From Hyphomonadaceae bacterium UBA7672 (GTDB lineage: Bacteria; Pseudomonadota; Alphaproteobacteria; Caulobacterales; Hyphomonadaceae): DNA of 64,000 bases. The stretch lies in contig DLHI01000002.1 in NCBI GenBank assembly GCA_002483135.1, positions 112,782-176,781 of the forward strand. The letters run 5' to 3'. The first letter of the stretch is position 1; each line of letters opens with the position of its first letter. Below are positions 8,208 to 17,839 of this stretch, piece after piece. The translations under genes and the position numbers were made by a program. Below the pieces are notes generated by a model. That model did not search any database. It saw nothing but the letters and a program-made list of their open reading frames with translations, and was not told where the DNA came from.

Positions 8208-9992
8208 ATGGCGAGATATCAGGCGCCCCTGCGGGACATGAAATTCCTGCTCTATGATGTGCTTGAAATCGGAAGCTATTCCAACCTGCCCCGCTTCTCC
8301 GAAGCGCCTCGGGACGTTGTCGAGGCGGTGCTGGAGGGCGGGGCGGTATTCGCCAGCGAAGTGCTGCAACCCCTCAATGCGATTGGCGACCGGCAGGGCT
8401 GCAAGCGGAACCCCGATGCATCAGTGACGACGCCGAAGGGCTTCAAGGAAGCCTTCAAGCAGATGTCCGACGATGGCTGGATGGCGATTTCCGCCGATCC
8501 GCAATGGGGCGGGCAGGGGCTGCCGCGGGTTGTCTCGATTCCGTTCCTGGAGATGTGTTCCTCGGCGAATATGGCGTTCTCGATGTATCCGGGGCTGACG
8601 CGCGGGGCGGCGGAAGCCATCCAGGTCGGTGGGTCGGACGAGCAGAAAAAGACTTACCTGACCAACATGATGACCGGAAAATGGGCCGGCACCATGAACC
8701 TGACCGAGCCACAGTGCGGCACGGACCTGGGTCTCATCCGCACGAAAGCGGTTCCCCAGCCGGATGGAACCTACAAGATCACCGGCCAGAAGATCTGGAT
8801 TTCCGGCGGCGAGCAGGACCTGACCGAGAACATCATCCAGCTGGTGCTGGCGCGCATTGAGGGCGGGCCTGAGGGCATCAAAGGCATCTCGCTGTTCATC
8901 GTACCGAAGTTCCTGGTGAACGCTGATGGCTCGCTGGGCGCGCGCAACGGCTATCAGTGCGGCGGCCTCGAAGAGAAGATGGGCATCCACGGCAACGCGA
9001 CGTGTGTGATGAACTATGAGGGCGCAACGGGCTATCTGGTGGGCGAGCCCCACAAGGGCATGCGCACCATGTTCGTGATGATGAATGAGGCGCGGCTGGG
9101 CGTGGGCATGCAGGGCCTCGCGCAGGCGGAAGTGGCGTTCCAGAATGCCGCCGACTTTGCGCGCGAGCGCGTGCAGGGCCGCTCGATCACGGGCGCCAAG
9201 GCGCCGGACAAGCCGGCCGATCCGATCATCGTACACCCGGATGTGCGCCGCATGCTGATGGACATGAAGGCCTTCACCGAAGGCGCGCGGGCGTTCACGT
9301 ACTGGACGGCGCTGCAGGGCGATCTCGAACAGGTTTCGCCCGATGCGCACGTGCGCGAGAAGGCCGAAGACCGGATGACGCTGCTAACGCCGGTGGTGAA
9401 GGCGTTCCTCACTGATCGTGGCTTCAAGTGCGCCAACGATGCGCTGCAGCTGCATGGCGGGACGGGGTATACGCGCGACCAGGGCGTGGAGCAGTTCGTG
9501 CGCGATGCGCGGATCGCGCTGATCTACGAAGGCACCAACGGCATCCAGGCGCTGGACCTCGTGGGCCGCAAGCTGGCGGCCAATGGCGGGCGGGCTGTGT
9601 TCGCGTTCTTCAACGACCTTGAGGAGTTCGTCTCCAGCAATGACGGCGACAAGGACCTGAAGCCGTATGTGGAGGGCGTCGCCCTCGCGACGGGGCAGCT
9701 GAAGGAAGCCACCATGTGGCTGATGCAGAATGGCATGTCGAACTTCGACAATGCGGGCGCATCCAGCCACGACTACCTGCAGTTGTTCGGCCTGACCGCG
9801 TTCGCGTTCATGTGGGCCAAGCAGGCCAAGGCGGCGCTGGCGCTGAGGGGCGGCGGGGACCGCTTTTATGACGATAAGCTTGCTACTGCGCAGTATTTCT
9901 TTGAACGAGTCTTGCCTGACGCTACGTCACATCTCGCAAAGGTAAAGACAGGCGCCGGGTCGGTCATGGCCCTGCCAGCCGACGCATTCTGA
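8208..9992 (+). CDS. Acyl-CoA dehydrogenase with C-terminal extension (DmdC/FadE type)
   Basis: This encodes 594 residues, longer than the ~380 of classical acyl-CoA dehydrogenases and matching the family with an extra N-terminal segment and a C-terminal domain. Flavin and substrate motifs are present: GTMNLTEPQCGTDLG, KIWISGGE, and QLHGGTGYTRD. The catalytic-base region IYEGTNGIQ places the Glu at about residue 441. It would oxidise acyl-CoA to trans-2-enoyl-CoA. Relatives include 3-methylmercaptopropionyl-CoA dehydrogenase, so the chain or substrate preference is open. It is the first gene of the beta-oxidation operon after the MerR regulator. Confidence 0.9.
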   Translation: MARYQAPLRDMKFLLYDVLEIGSYSNLPRFSEAPRDVVEAVLEGGAVFASEVLQPLNAIGDRQGCKRNPDASVTTPKGFKEAFKQMSDDGWMAISADPQWGGQGLPRVVSIPFLEMCSSANMAFSMYPGLTRGAAEAIQVGGSDEQKKTYLTNMMTGKWAGTMNLTEPQCGTDLGLIRTKAVPQPDGTYKITGQKIWISGGEQDLTENIIQLVLARIEGGPEGIKGISLFIVPKFLVNADGSLGARNGYQCGGLEEKMGIHGNATCVMNYEGATGYLVGEPHKGMRTMFVMMNEARLGVGMQGLAQAEVAFQNAADFARERVQGRSITGAKAPDKPADPIIVHPDVRRMLMDMKAFTEGARAFTYWTALQGDLEQVSPDAHVREKAEDRMTLLTPVVKAFLTDRGFKCANDALQLHGGTGYTRDQGVEQFVRDARIALIYEGTNGIQALDLVGRKLAANGGRAVFAFFNDLEEFVSSNDGDKDLKPYVEGVALATGQLKEATMWLMQNGMSNFDNAGASSHDYLQLFGLTAFAFMWAKQAKAALALRGGGDRFYDDKLATAQYFFERVLPDATSHLAKVKTGAGSVMALPADAF

Positions 9993-10038
9993 ACTGTCTC
10001 CCCGCGTCGCGGGTGCAGAGTTTTCACGGGAGGCCCGA

Positions 10039-11244
10039 ATGGCCGAAGCTTTCATCTATGACGCCGTCCGCACACCGCGAGGCAAGGGCAAGAGCAGCGG
10101 CAGCCTGCACGAGATCACCTCGCTGCAGCTGGCAACGCAGGCGCTCAAGGCGATCAAGGAGCGCAACAACCTCGACACCTCAAAGGTGGACGATGTGATC
10201 CTTGGCTGCGTGACGCCGATTGGCGAGCAGGGCTCCGACATTGCCCGCATCGCCGTGCTGAACGCGGACTATGCCGAGACGACGGCGGGCGTGCAGGTGG
10301 ATCGCTTCTGCGCCTCTGGCCTTGAGGCCTGCAACATCGCAGCGGCGAAAGTCATGACCGGCGAGGCCGACATGGCGATCGGCGGCGGTATCGAGGCGAT
10401 GAGCCGCGTGCCGATGGGATCGAATGGCGGCGCCTGGGCGTCGAACCCAGAGATCGCGATGAAGTCCTACTTCGCCCCGCAGGGCATCGGCGCGGACCTG
10501 ATCGCCACCAAGTATGGTTTCTCGCGCGATGACGTCGACGCGTACGCGGTGGAGAGCCAGAAGCGCGCGGCCAAGGCCTGGAAGGAAGGCCGCTTCTCGA
10601 AGTCGGTTATCCCGGTGAAAGACCAGCTTGGCGTGACGATCCTGGCGCACGACGAGACGGTGCGCGGCGACACGACCATGCAGACGCTTGCGGCGCTGAA
10701 CCCCTCGTTCGAGCAGATGGGCCAGATGGCGTTCGACGATGTGGTGAAGCAGCGCTATCCGGAAGTGGAAAAGATCAATCACGTCCACCACGCTGGAAAC
10801 TCATCGGGCATCGTGGATGGCGCCTCAGCCGTGCTGATCGGCAACAAGGTGACGGGCGACGCGGCTGGCCTCAAGCCACGCGCGCGCATCAAGGGCTTCG
10901 CCTCGATTGGTTCCGAACCTTCGATCATGCTGACGGGGCCGGCGCTGGTGACAGAGAAGCTGCTGAAGAAGCTCGGCATGGGCGCGAAGGATATCGACCT
11001 TTACGAACTGAATGAAGCCTTCGCGTCGGTCGTGCTGCGCATGATGCAAGCGCTGGATATTCCGCACGAGAAAATGAATGTGAACGGCGGCGCCATCGCG
11101 ATGGGCCACCCGCTGGGCGCGACGGGCGGCATGATCCTCGGCACCGTGCTGGACGAGCTGGAGCGGACGGACAAGGAAACCGCACTGGTCACGCTGTGCG
11201 TCGGCGCAGGCATGGGCACGGCCATGGTGATCGAGCGGGTGTAG
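10039..11244 (+). CDS. fadA: Acetyl-CoA C-acyltransferase (thiolase)
   Basis: This encodes 401 residues, the usual thiolase length. The nucleophilic Cys91 sits in DRFCASGLEA, the His357 base in GHPLGATGG and the second Cys387 in CVGAGMG near the end. It cleaves 3-ketoacyl-CoA to acetyl-CoA and a shortened acyl-CoA in the cytoplasm. A GGGAGG ribosome site precedes the ATG. It lies 46 bases after the acyl-CoA dehydrogenase. Only one base separates its stop from the small membrane-protein gene, so the whole set is most likely one transcript. An acetoacetyl-CoA (biosynthetic) thiolase is less likely given the FadB partner. Confidence 0.92.
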   Translation: MAEAFIYDAVRTPRGKGKSSGSLHEITSLQLATQALKAIKERNNLDTSKVDDVILGCVTPIGEQGSDIARIAVLNADYAETTAGVQVDRFCASGLEACNIAAAKVMTGEADMAIGGGIEAMSRVPMGSNGGAWASNPEIAMKSYFAPQGIGADLIATKYGFSRDDVDAYAVESQKRAAKAWKEGRFSKSVIPVKDQLGVTILAHDETVRGDTTMQTLAALNPSFEQMGQMAFDDVVKQRYPEVEKINHVHHAGNSSGIVDGASAVLIGNKVTGDAAGLKPRARIKGFASIGSEPSIMLTGPALVTEKLLKKLGMGAKDIDLYELNEAFASVVLRMMQALDIPHEKMNVNGGAIAMGHPLGATGGMILGTVLDELERTDKETALVTLCVGAGMGTAMVIERV

Positions 11245-11245
11245 C

Positions 11246-11467
11246 GTGATTGATGAGGCCAAGATCAGCGCCATCATTGTCTCGCTCCTGACGGGCGTGG
11301 GAATCACGATGTTCCTCAACAATGCAATGCGCGACCTGGGCTCGGCACTCGCGATCTCCATACCTGTGACGCTCGTGATGGGCGGGGTGCTGACCCTGTT
11401 CGCGTCTGACAACATCAAGAAGGGCGGCGAGAAGTCGCCCAAGAAAAAAGCCAACAAAGGCGAATGA
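11246..11467 (+). CDS. 73-residue two-helix membrane protein inside the fad operon
   Basis: The product has two hydrophobic stretches (residues ~8-27 and ~34-53) joined by a short NNAMRDLG loop, then a strongly basic C-terminal tail rich in Lys (KSPKKKANKGE). It starts with GTG one base after the fadA stop and ends one base before the fadB ATG, so its translation is coupled to both. The tight fit on both sides and the ordinary codon pattern argue that it is a real gene. I do not recognise a named family. The basic tail would face the cytoplasm by the positive-inside rule, which would suit a membrane tether for the beta-oxidation enzymes, but that is speculation. Confidence 0.65.
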   Translation: MIDEAKISAIIVSLLTGVGITMFLNNAMRDLGSALAISIPVTLVMGGVLTLFASDNIKKGGEKSPKKKANKGE

Positions 11468-11468
11468 C

Positions 11469-13691
11469 ATGAACCTCGAAACCTTCAGCTTCGACGTCGA
11501 TGCAGACGGCATTGCGCTGGCCACGTTCGACGTGCCCGGGCGCTCCATGAATACGCTGACTGGTAAGGCCATCGCGGACCTCGCGATGATCGCTCAGGAA
11601 GTCGCGACCAACGCGACGATCAAGGGCCTGGTGATCACCTCGGGCAAGACGAGCGGTTTCTGCGCGGGCGCCGATCTCGGCGAACTTGGCGGCGGATCGG
11701 GCGGTGGTGGTGGCGGCGGCGACCCGGAAGCGGGGCTGAGGGCGGCGTTCGAGCGTTCCTTCGCGATGAACAAGATCCTGCGCGGCCTTGAGACCTGCAA
11801 GAAGCCGGTGGCGGCGGCGATCAACGGGCTTGCACTGGGCGGTGGTCTCGAAGTGACGCTGGCGTGCCACTATCGGATCGCGGCCAACGACAATCCGAAA
11901 TTGCAGCTTGGTCTGCCCGAAGCAAAGGTCGGCCTGCTGCCCGGCGGCGGCGGAACGCAGCGCCTGCCGCGCCTGATCGGTGCGCAGGCGGCGGCGCCGT
12001 TCCTGCTGCAGGGCGAGAGCATGACGGCGGACCAGGCGAAGTCGCTCGGCGTCATCCACGACACCGCGCTGACGGCGGAACTGGTCGCCAAGGCGAAGGC
12101 GTGGGTGAAAGCGAACCCGAACGCCAAGGCGCCGTGGGATGACCCGAAGTACAAGATCCCGGGCGGCAACCCGAACTCGCAGGGCGGCTCGACCGTGTTC
12201 ACATTCGGCTCGGCCATGCTGGCCAAGCAGACCTGGGGCAACTACCCGGCGCAGAAGCACATTCTCTCGGCGGTCTACGAAGGCCTGTCGGTTCCGATCG
12301 ACGCGGGCCTGCGCATCGAGAGCCGCTATTTCGTCAAGACGCTCATGACGCCGGAAGCGAAGGGCATGATCCGCTCGCTTTTCCTGTCGATGCAGGACCT
12401 GTCGAAAGGCGCGTCGCGCCCGGCGGGCTTCCCGGCGTTCGAGATCAAGAAGGCGGTTGTCGTGGGCGCCGGCCTGATGGGCGCGGGCATCGCATATGTG
12501 CAGGCGAAGGCGGGCATTCCGACCATCCTGCTCGATGTGAGCCAGGAGAGCGCCGACAAGGGCAAGGCGTACTCGCAGCGCATCGTCGAGAAGGACGTCT
12601 CGCGCGGCAAGCTCAGCAAGGAGAAGGGGGAGGCGCTGCTGTCGCTGATCACACCGTCGACGGACTACTCGCTCGTGAAGGGCGCGGACATCGTCGTTGA
12701 AGCGGTGTTCGAGAATGCCGAGCTGAAGGCGAACGTGACGGCGCAGATCGAGGAGCATCTCGGCGAGAACGCCGTGATGGGCACGAACACGTCGACGCTG
12801 CCGATCACGGGCCTGGCCAAGGCCTCGAAACGCCCGGCGAATTTCATCGGCATCCACTTCTTCTCGCCTGTCGAGCGCATGGGTCTTGTCGAGATCATCA
12901 TGGGCAAGGAGACGACCCAGGAGACGCTCGCCAAGACGATGGACTATGTGCTGAAGATCAAGAAGACGCCGGTGGCCGTGAACGATTTCCGCGGCTTCTA
13001 CACCAGCCGCGTATTCGGCACGTATCCGGAAGAAGGCATGACGATGCTGGCCGAGGGCATTGCCCCGGCGATCATCGAGAATGTCGGCCGCATGGCGGGC
13101 ATGCCGATGGGCGCGCTGGAAGTGTCGGACTCGGTGGGCATCGACACGATGCTGAAGATCGGCCGCGAGAGCGCCAAGGCTGCGGGACGTTCTTACGAGC
13201 AGAACCCGGTGGGCGATCTCGTCGCCTGGATTGCCGAGGCGCAGGGCCGCGTTGGCCGCAAGGCGGGCAAGGGCTTCTATGACTACAACGAAGCCGGCAA
13301 GCCTTCGCGCCTCTATCCCGACATCGCCAAGAAGATCGACATCAAGATCAAGGAATGCCCGCCTGCGCTGAAGGAAGAGCTGACGAAGCGCTTCCTCTAT
13401 CGCCAGTGCGTCGAGGTCGCTCGCTGCTTCGAAGAGGGTGTTATTCTCGATGCGCGTGATGCGGATATCGGTTCGATCCTGGCGTGGGGCTTTGCGCCCT
13501 ACACGGGCGGCGTGTGCTCGTTCATGGACCTGAAGGTCGGGATCAAGAAGTTCGTGGAAGAGTGTGATGCGCTTGCCGAGAAACACGGCGAACGCTTCCG
13601 CCCGAACGCCCTGTTGCGCGAGATGGCCTCCAAGGGCCAGACCTTCTACTCGCGCTTCCCGCCGAAGGACCAGAAGGCGGCTGCGGCGTGA
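11469..13691 (+). CDS. fadB: Bifunctional enoyl-CoA hydratase / 3-hydroxyacyl-CoA dehydrogenase
   Basis: This encodes 740 residues, the usual size for FadB/FadJ alpha subunits. The N-terminal crotonase part has the oxyanion and Glu region LGLPEAKVGLLPGGGGTQRLP near residue 150. The dehydrogenase part starts with a Rossmann motif VVGAGLMGAGIAY (~residue 335) and contains the HFFSP histidine motif (~462). Together with the thiolase it completes the beta-oxidation spiral. A Gly-only run (SGGGGGGGD) around residue 80 lies in a crotonase loop and is likely flexible. A strong terminator follows at 13714. Confidence 0.92.
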   Translation: MNLETFSFDVDADGIALATFDVPGRSMNTLTGKAIADLAMIAQEVATNATIKGLVITSGKTSGFCAGADLGELGGGSGGGGGGGDPEAGLRAAFERSFAMNKILRGLETCKKPVAAAINGLALGGGLEVTLACHYRIAANDNPKLQLGLPEAKVGLLPGGGGTQRLPRLIGAQAAAPFLLQGESMTADQAKSLGVIHDTALTAELVAKAKAWVKANPNAKAPWDDPKYKIPGGNPNSQGGSTVFTFGSAMLAKQTWGNYPAQKHILSAVYEGLSVPIDAGLRIESRYFVKTLMTPEAKGMIRSLFLSMQDLSKGASRPAGFPAFEIKKAVVVGAGLMGAGIAYVQAKAGIPTILLDVSQESADKGKAYSQRIVEKDVSRGKLSKEKGEALLSLITPSTDYSLVKGADIVVEAVFENAELKANVTAQIEEHLGENAVMGTNTSTLPITGLAKASKRPANFIGIHFFSPVERMGLVEIIMGKETTQETLAKTMDYVLKIKKTPVAVNDFRGFYTSRVFGTYPEEGMTMLAEGIAPAIIENVGRMAGMPMGALEVSDSVGIDTMLKIGRESAKAAGRSYEQNPVGDLVAWIAEAQGRVGRKAGKGFYDYNEAGKPSRLYPDIAKKIDIKIKECPPALKEELTKRFLYRQCVEVARCFEEGVILDARDADIGSILAWGFAPYTGGVCSFMDLKVGIKKFVEECDALAEKHGERFRPNALLREMASKGQTFYSRFPPKDQKAAAA

Positions 13692-13713
13692 GCTGACGGC
13701 AACTGGATGTGGA

Positions 13714-13745
13714 GGGGCCGGGCGAGCAATCGCCCGGCCCCTTTT
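13714..13745 (+). terminator. Rho-independent terminator of the fad operon
   Basis: A perfect 12-bp stem (GGGGCCGGGCGA at 13714-13725 with TCGCCCGGCCCC at 13730-13741) has a GCAA tetraloop and is followed by TTTT. It lies 22 bases after the fadB stop and abuts the convergent peptidase gene. Confidence 0.92.
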
Positions 13746-15694
13746 CATTGCCCGATGTGCGTCTTGAGGAATTCACCCAGCGCGGTCAGGACCTCGCGGC
13801 GACTTTCATTGTCAACCAGGCCGTGGTCGTCGCCATCGATGCGCAAGTATTGCACCTGCTTGTTCGCCTGCTTCAGCGCTTCGTTCATCCACTCGCTCTG
13901 GCGTATCGGAACCACGGTGTCTGCGGCGCCATGTACCAGCAGCACCGACGCTGTGAACTTGTCGGCGTGGAGCGCAGGCGACACGGCGTCGATGGCGACG
14001 CTGTCCTTGTCGGGATCGCCGATCAGTCTTTCCCAGTAGGTGACGCTTTGGGCGCGCGGGCCAAAGCGTCGCTTGTTTTCGGCCATCATCTCGCGCAGGT
14101 GCGAGACCCCGGCTATGGAGGCGACGCATTTGTAGAGTTCGGGCGTCGTCGCCCCGCCTGCGAGCGCGGCATAGCCCCCATAGCTCCAGCCGACGATGCA
14201 GACGCGCTGTGGGTCAACCCAACCCATCGTCGACAGCGCCTTCACGCCATCGGTGATGTCGTCCTGCATCTTGCGGCCCCACTCGCCGTGCCCGGCTGCC
14301 GCGAATGCTTCGCCGAAGCCGGCCGAGCCGCGGAAGTTCGGTTGCAGCACGGCGTAACCCTCGTTGGCGAGGAACTGCGCCATCCAGTCGAAGCCAACCG
14401 CGTCATAGGCCTCCGGCCCGCCATGCGGGAGCGCCACCAGCGGCAGCTTCCGGCGATCGGCTGCGGCGATGCCGGCGGGCCAAGTGACCAGAGCGGGGAT
14501 CGTGAGGCCGTCGCGCGCCTTGTATTCGATGGTGATCACCTCGCCGACATCGGCAGCGGTGATGCTGGGGCGCGAGGTAGCGATGTTGGACAGCTTCTTC
14601 GCAACGCGATCGAGCATGATGTAGGATTCCGCCCGCTTTCCACCTTCGACAAAGAAGACGAGCTTTGTCCAGTCGCTCGACCAAGAGTCGAGGTAGACCG
14701 CAGACCCTTGCAGCGCGTTCTGTACGCCGCGGATGTCGGCTTCCACGGCGTCGTCGAACATGTCGTAGCTGGGGAAGGCGCCGGAATAGCGGACGCCATA
14801 GACGGTACGGCTGATGTCTGCGACCACCTCAGCCACTTCGGCATTGTCGCGCTTCATCAGCGGCGGCGAGATCGTGCCATCTGCCATGGACATGGCGTAG
14901 AGTGCCAGGAACTGGCTTTCGTTCGCATCGACGACGATAAGCGACTTTCCATCAGCCGACAGGCCGTACACGCCGATTTCAGGCAGCGGCACCTGCTTGT
15001 CGTAGACCTTTCGCCACGGGCCACTGTCGCCCTCGCGCACGCTGATCTGGTGGATCTGGTTGTCCTTGTCGAATTCCTCGCGTGCGACTGCGATACCCTT
15101 GGCGTTCACGATCCAGTCGATCGCGTGTTCGGTGCCTTTCGTGCCGCCGCCGCGCAGGCCGCGGCCTGTATCCAGCGGCACACGCAGGAGATCGAACGAT
15201 GGCGCCGAAATGCCGACGCCCATGTAGGCCGGCAACAGCACGGCTTGGCCGCTCGCATCCATTCCCACAATGCGCCCCAGGCCGGATTGGGCCGGATAGA
15301 TGTCTTCCGTGTTGCGCAGGAGCTGCACGTACTTCCCAGTCTTCACGTTGAACGCAAAGGCGCCGGAGTATTCATAGCGGCCGCGATACCCCCAGCTGCG
15401 CGTGTCGCGCGACACAATGAGCACGACATGGTCGTTGCCGGCGAAGTGCACATCCCGTGCACGCAGATCCGTCACGGTTGCGAGCGAGCGGGTCGTATTG
15501 GTTCGGGAATCGTGGATGACGAGAAGGTCGGAGTCCTCTTCCCGCTGCAGGTAGGCGACGACGGCGCCATCCGGCGACAGTTCCACGGCGCGTATTTCCG
15601 GCATGTCGCCGAACGCCTCCAATGGCGGCTTGGCGCTGGCGCTGCTGACGCCCAGCAGCACGGGAATTAGTACAATAAACAGGCGACGCAGCAT
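13745..15694 (-). CDS. Exported S9 family (prolyl oligopeptidase-like) peptidase, copy 1
   Basis: This encodes 649 residues with a signal peptide at 1-21 (LLGVSSASA), then KPPLEAFGDMPEIRAVELSPDG, which begins an N-terminal beta-propeller-type region. The C-terminal alpha/beta-hydrolase domain carries GWSYGGYAAL with the catalytic Ser504, HGAADTVVP with the acid, and GDDHGLVD with the His. It would cleave short peptides in the periplasm. The next gene on the same strand (15761-17707) is a close paralogue with the same order of motifs, indicating tandem duplication. The upstream gap of 66 bases allows either readthrough or its own promoter. Confidence 0.87.
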   Translation of the reverse strand: MLRRLFIVLIPVLLGVSSASAKPPLEAFGDMPEIRAVELSPDGAVVAYLQREEDSDLLVIHDSRTNTTRSLATVTDLRARDVHFAGNDHVVLIVSRDTRSWGYRGRYEYSGAFAFNVKTGKYVQLLRNTEDIYPAQSGLGRIVGMDASGQAVLLPAYMGVGISAPSFDLLRVPLDTGRGLRGGGTKGTEHAIDWIVNAKGIAVAREEFDKDNQIHQISVREGDSGPWRKVYDKQVPLPEIGVYGLSADGKSLIVVDANESQFLALYAMSMADGTISPPLMKRDNAEVAEVVADISRTVYGVRYSGAFPSYDMFDDAVEADIRGVQNALQGSAVYLDSWSSDWTKLVFFVEGGKRAESYIMLDRVAKKLSNIATSRPSITAADVGEVITIEYKARDGLTIPALVTWPAGIAAADRRKLPLVALPHGGPEAYDAVGFDWMAQFLANEGYAVLQPNFRGSAGFGEAFAAAGHGEWGRKMQDDITDGVKALSTMGWVDPQRVCIVGWSYGGYAALAGGATTPELYKCVASIAGVSHLREMMAENKRRFGPRAQSVTYWERLIGDPDKDSVAIDAVSPALHADKFTASVLLVHGAADTVVPIRQSEWMNEALKQANKQVQYLRIDGDDHGLVDNESRREVLTALGEFLKTHIGQ

Positions 15695-15760
15695 CGATCC
15701 CCCCCTGGCATGCGTTCCCAGCCTAGCCGAACCGACGTGCGGCGGAAGTGCGCCGGGAAG

Positions 15761-17707
15761 TTATTTACCTATGTGCACCCTGAGGAAGTCGCCGAGTGTG
15801 GTGAGCACCTGACCACGGCTGGCGTCTTCAACCAGGCTGTGATCGTCGCCGTCGATGCGGATGTACTGCACCGACTTTCCTGCATTGCGCAACGCGTCGT
15901 TCATCACGTCGCTCTGCCGCGCCAGGACGACCGTGTCTGCAGTGCCGTGGATCAGCAGAACTGGGGCCTTGAACTTGTCTGCGTGCAGGGCTGGCGAAAC
16001 GGCGTCAATTGCATCGCGGTCCTTGTCGGGGTCGCCGATGAGCTGTTCCCAATAAGTAACGACGCGGCTCTGCGTGCCGTGCTGTTTGCGTTCCGAAGCC
16101 AACATATCGCGCAGGTGCGAAACGCCAGCGATAGATGCAACGCACTTGTAGAGGTCGGGCGTCAGCGCTCCGCCAGCCAGCGCGGCATAGCCGCCATAGC
16201 TCCAGCCCACGATGCAGATGCGGGTGGGGTCTGCCCAGCCCATCTTGACCAGCGCGTTGGCGCCATCTGTGATGTCATCCTGCATTTTGCGGCCCCACTC
16301 TCCGTAACCGGCAGTGGTGAAGCTTTCGCCAAAGCCTGCCGAGCCACGAAAGTTGGGCTGCAGAACGAGATAGCCTTCGTTGGCGAGGAATTGGGCCAGC
16401 CAGTTGAAGCCGACTGAGTCGTAGGACGCCGGGCCACCGTGCGGCAACACAACAAGGGGCAGGTTCTTCCGCTGGTCTGCGGGTATGCTTGCTGGCCAGG
16501 TGATAAGGCTGGGGATAGCGAGGCCATCGCGCGCCTTGTATTCGACCGTGATCACTTCGCCCACATCTGCCGGTGTGATCTGGGGGCGCGCATCGGCAAT
16601 CGCGCGCAGGCTTCGCGTTGCGCGGTCGTAGAGCAAGTAGCGCTCGGCATGTTGCCCACCTTCGGCGAAGAAGAGCATGGTCGACCAGTCGTCTGCCCAG
16701 GAATCGAGATAAACTGCGGATCCTGCAAGCGCGTTCAGCACTGCGTCGATGTCGGACTCGATCGCTGGATCGAGCATGTCGTAACTCGGGAACATGCCGG
16801 AGTAGCGCACACCGTGAACCACTCGGTCGATGTCGGAAACCAACGATACGACCTCGGCGCCCTCGCGCTGCAGGATGGGTCCTGTCATTTTGCCATCCGC
16901 CATCGACATTGTGTATAGCGACATGAATTCGGAGTCGCCCGAGTCCACGACGAAGATAGACTGGCCGTCTCTTGACAGGCCGACGACACCGATTTCAGGC
17001 AGGGGCGACTGCTTCTGGTAGATGGGCTTCCAATCGCCATTGGCCTGACGGACGCTGACTTTGTGGTTCTGCAGCTTCTCGTTGAAATCCTCACGGACGA
17101 CGATGCGGCCAGCTGTGTTGACGAGCCAGTCGATCGTGTAGCTGAAGCCGTTGCCTTCAACTGGGCGGCCGCCGCGTCCGGAGTCCAGCGGGACACGTAG
17201 CAGGTCGAAACTAGGATCGCGATCGTTGGCGCCCATGAATGCCGGCATGAAGACATGCTTGCCGTCCGGGTCGATGCCGAGAATTCTACCGAGACCGGAC
17301 TGGGCAGGAAAAATGTCCTTTGTCCCGCGGAGCAGTTGTGTACTTTTTCCGCTAGCGAGATCGAACGCAAAGGCGGCGGAGAACTCATACCGTCCGGTGT
17401 AGCCAATTGTTCGCGTGTCCTTCGAGGCGATGAGGACGACATAGTTGTTGCCGACGAAGTGTACATAACGAGCGCGGATGTCACTGACGCGCGCCAGAGC
17501 CTTGCTGGTCGCCGTCGTGAGATCCCGGATGATGAGTACGTCCTCGCCGTTTACACGTTGGAGGAATGCGATCTTCTTGCCGTCCGGCGATAGTTCCAGT
17601 GCGCGTGTCTCCGGCATGTCGCCGAACGCTTCTAGCGGAGGCTTGGCGAGGGCGCTGCCGGTCGCGAATGCGATAGCGGCAATGGCGATAGCGATCGTGC
17701 GAAACAT
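15761..17707 (-). CDS. Exported S9 family (prolyl oligopeptidase-like) peptidase, copy 2
   Basis: This encodes 648 residues. The start at 17707 is decided by a signal peptide (MFRTIAIAIAAIAFATGSALA) and a GGAGGG ribosome site a few bases upstream; the longer open frame to 18112 is not supported. After the signal comes KPPLEAFGDMPETRALELSPDG, nearly identical to copy 1. The hydrolase domain has GWSYGGYAALAGG with Ser503, HGTADTVV and GDDHSLVED. It differs from copy 1 through much of the propeller, so the copies may have different peptide preferences. It is divergent from the SRPBCC gene. Confidence 0.87.
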   Translation of the reverse strand: MFRTIAIAIAAIAFATGSALAKPPLEAFGDMPETRALELSPDGKKIAFLQRVNGEDVLIIRDLTTATSKALARVSDIRARYVHFVGNNYVVLIASKDTRTIGYTGRYEFSAAFAFDLASGKSTQLLRGTKDIFPAQSGLGRILGIDPDGKHVFMPAFMGANDRDPSFDLLRVPLDSGRGGRPVEGNGFSYTIDWLVNTAGRIVVREDFNEKLQNHKVSVRQANGDWKPIYQKQSPLPEIGVVGLSRDGQSIFVVDSGDSEFMSLYTMSMADGKMTGPILQREGAEVVSLVSDIDRVVHGVRYSGMFPSYDMLDPAIESDIDAVLNALAGSAVYLDSWADDWSTMLFFAEGGQHAERYLLYDRATRSLRAIADARPQITPADVGEVITVEYKARDGLAIPSLITWPASIPADQRKNLPLVVLPHGGPASYDSVGFNWLAQFLANEGYLVLQPNFRGSAGFGESFTTAGYGEWGRKMQDDITDGANALVKMGWADPTRICIVGWSYGGYAALAGGALTPDLYKCVASIAGVSHLRDMLASERKQHGTQSRVVTYWEQLIGDPDKDRDAIDAVSPALHADKFKAPVLLIHGTADTVVLARQSDVMNDALRNAGKSVQYIRIDGDDHSLVEDASRGQVLTTLGDFLRVHIGK

Positions 17708-17839
17708 CAGCCCCCCCTCCAAGGTCAACACGGTGTAGCCTACCCAAAACGTCAGCCGCGGAAAGGGGGCGCTTATCAGCGTTGACCGATATGTGGCGCG
17801 GGCGCAGGCTGAGTATTCAGGCATGTGGGGAGTTTTGGG

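Noticed and set aside
11415..13748. 777-residue open frame on the minus strand opposite fadB
   Set aside because: Composition is Arg/His/Ala-rich with no domain, and it lies exactly antisense to a clear FadB. Long antisense frames are expected in GC-rich genes.
13709..15670. 653-residue plus-strand frame opposite the first S9 peptidase
   Set aside because: No recognisable motif, wrong strand to an intact peptidase, composition typical of a shadow frame.
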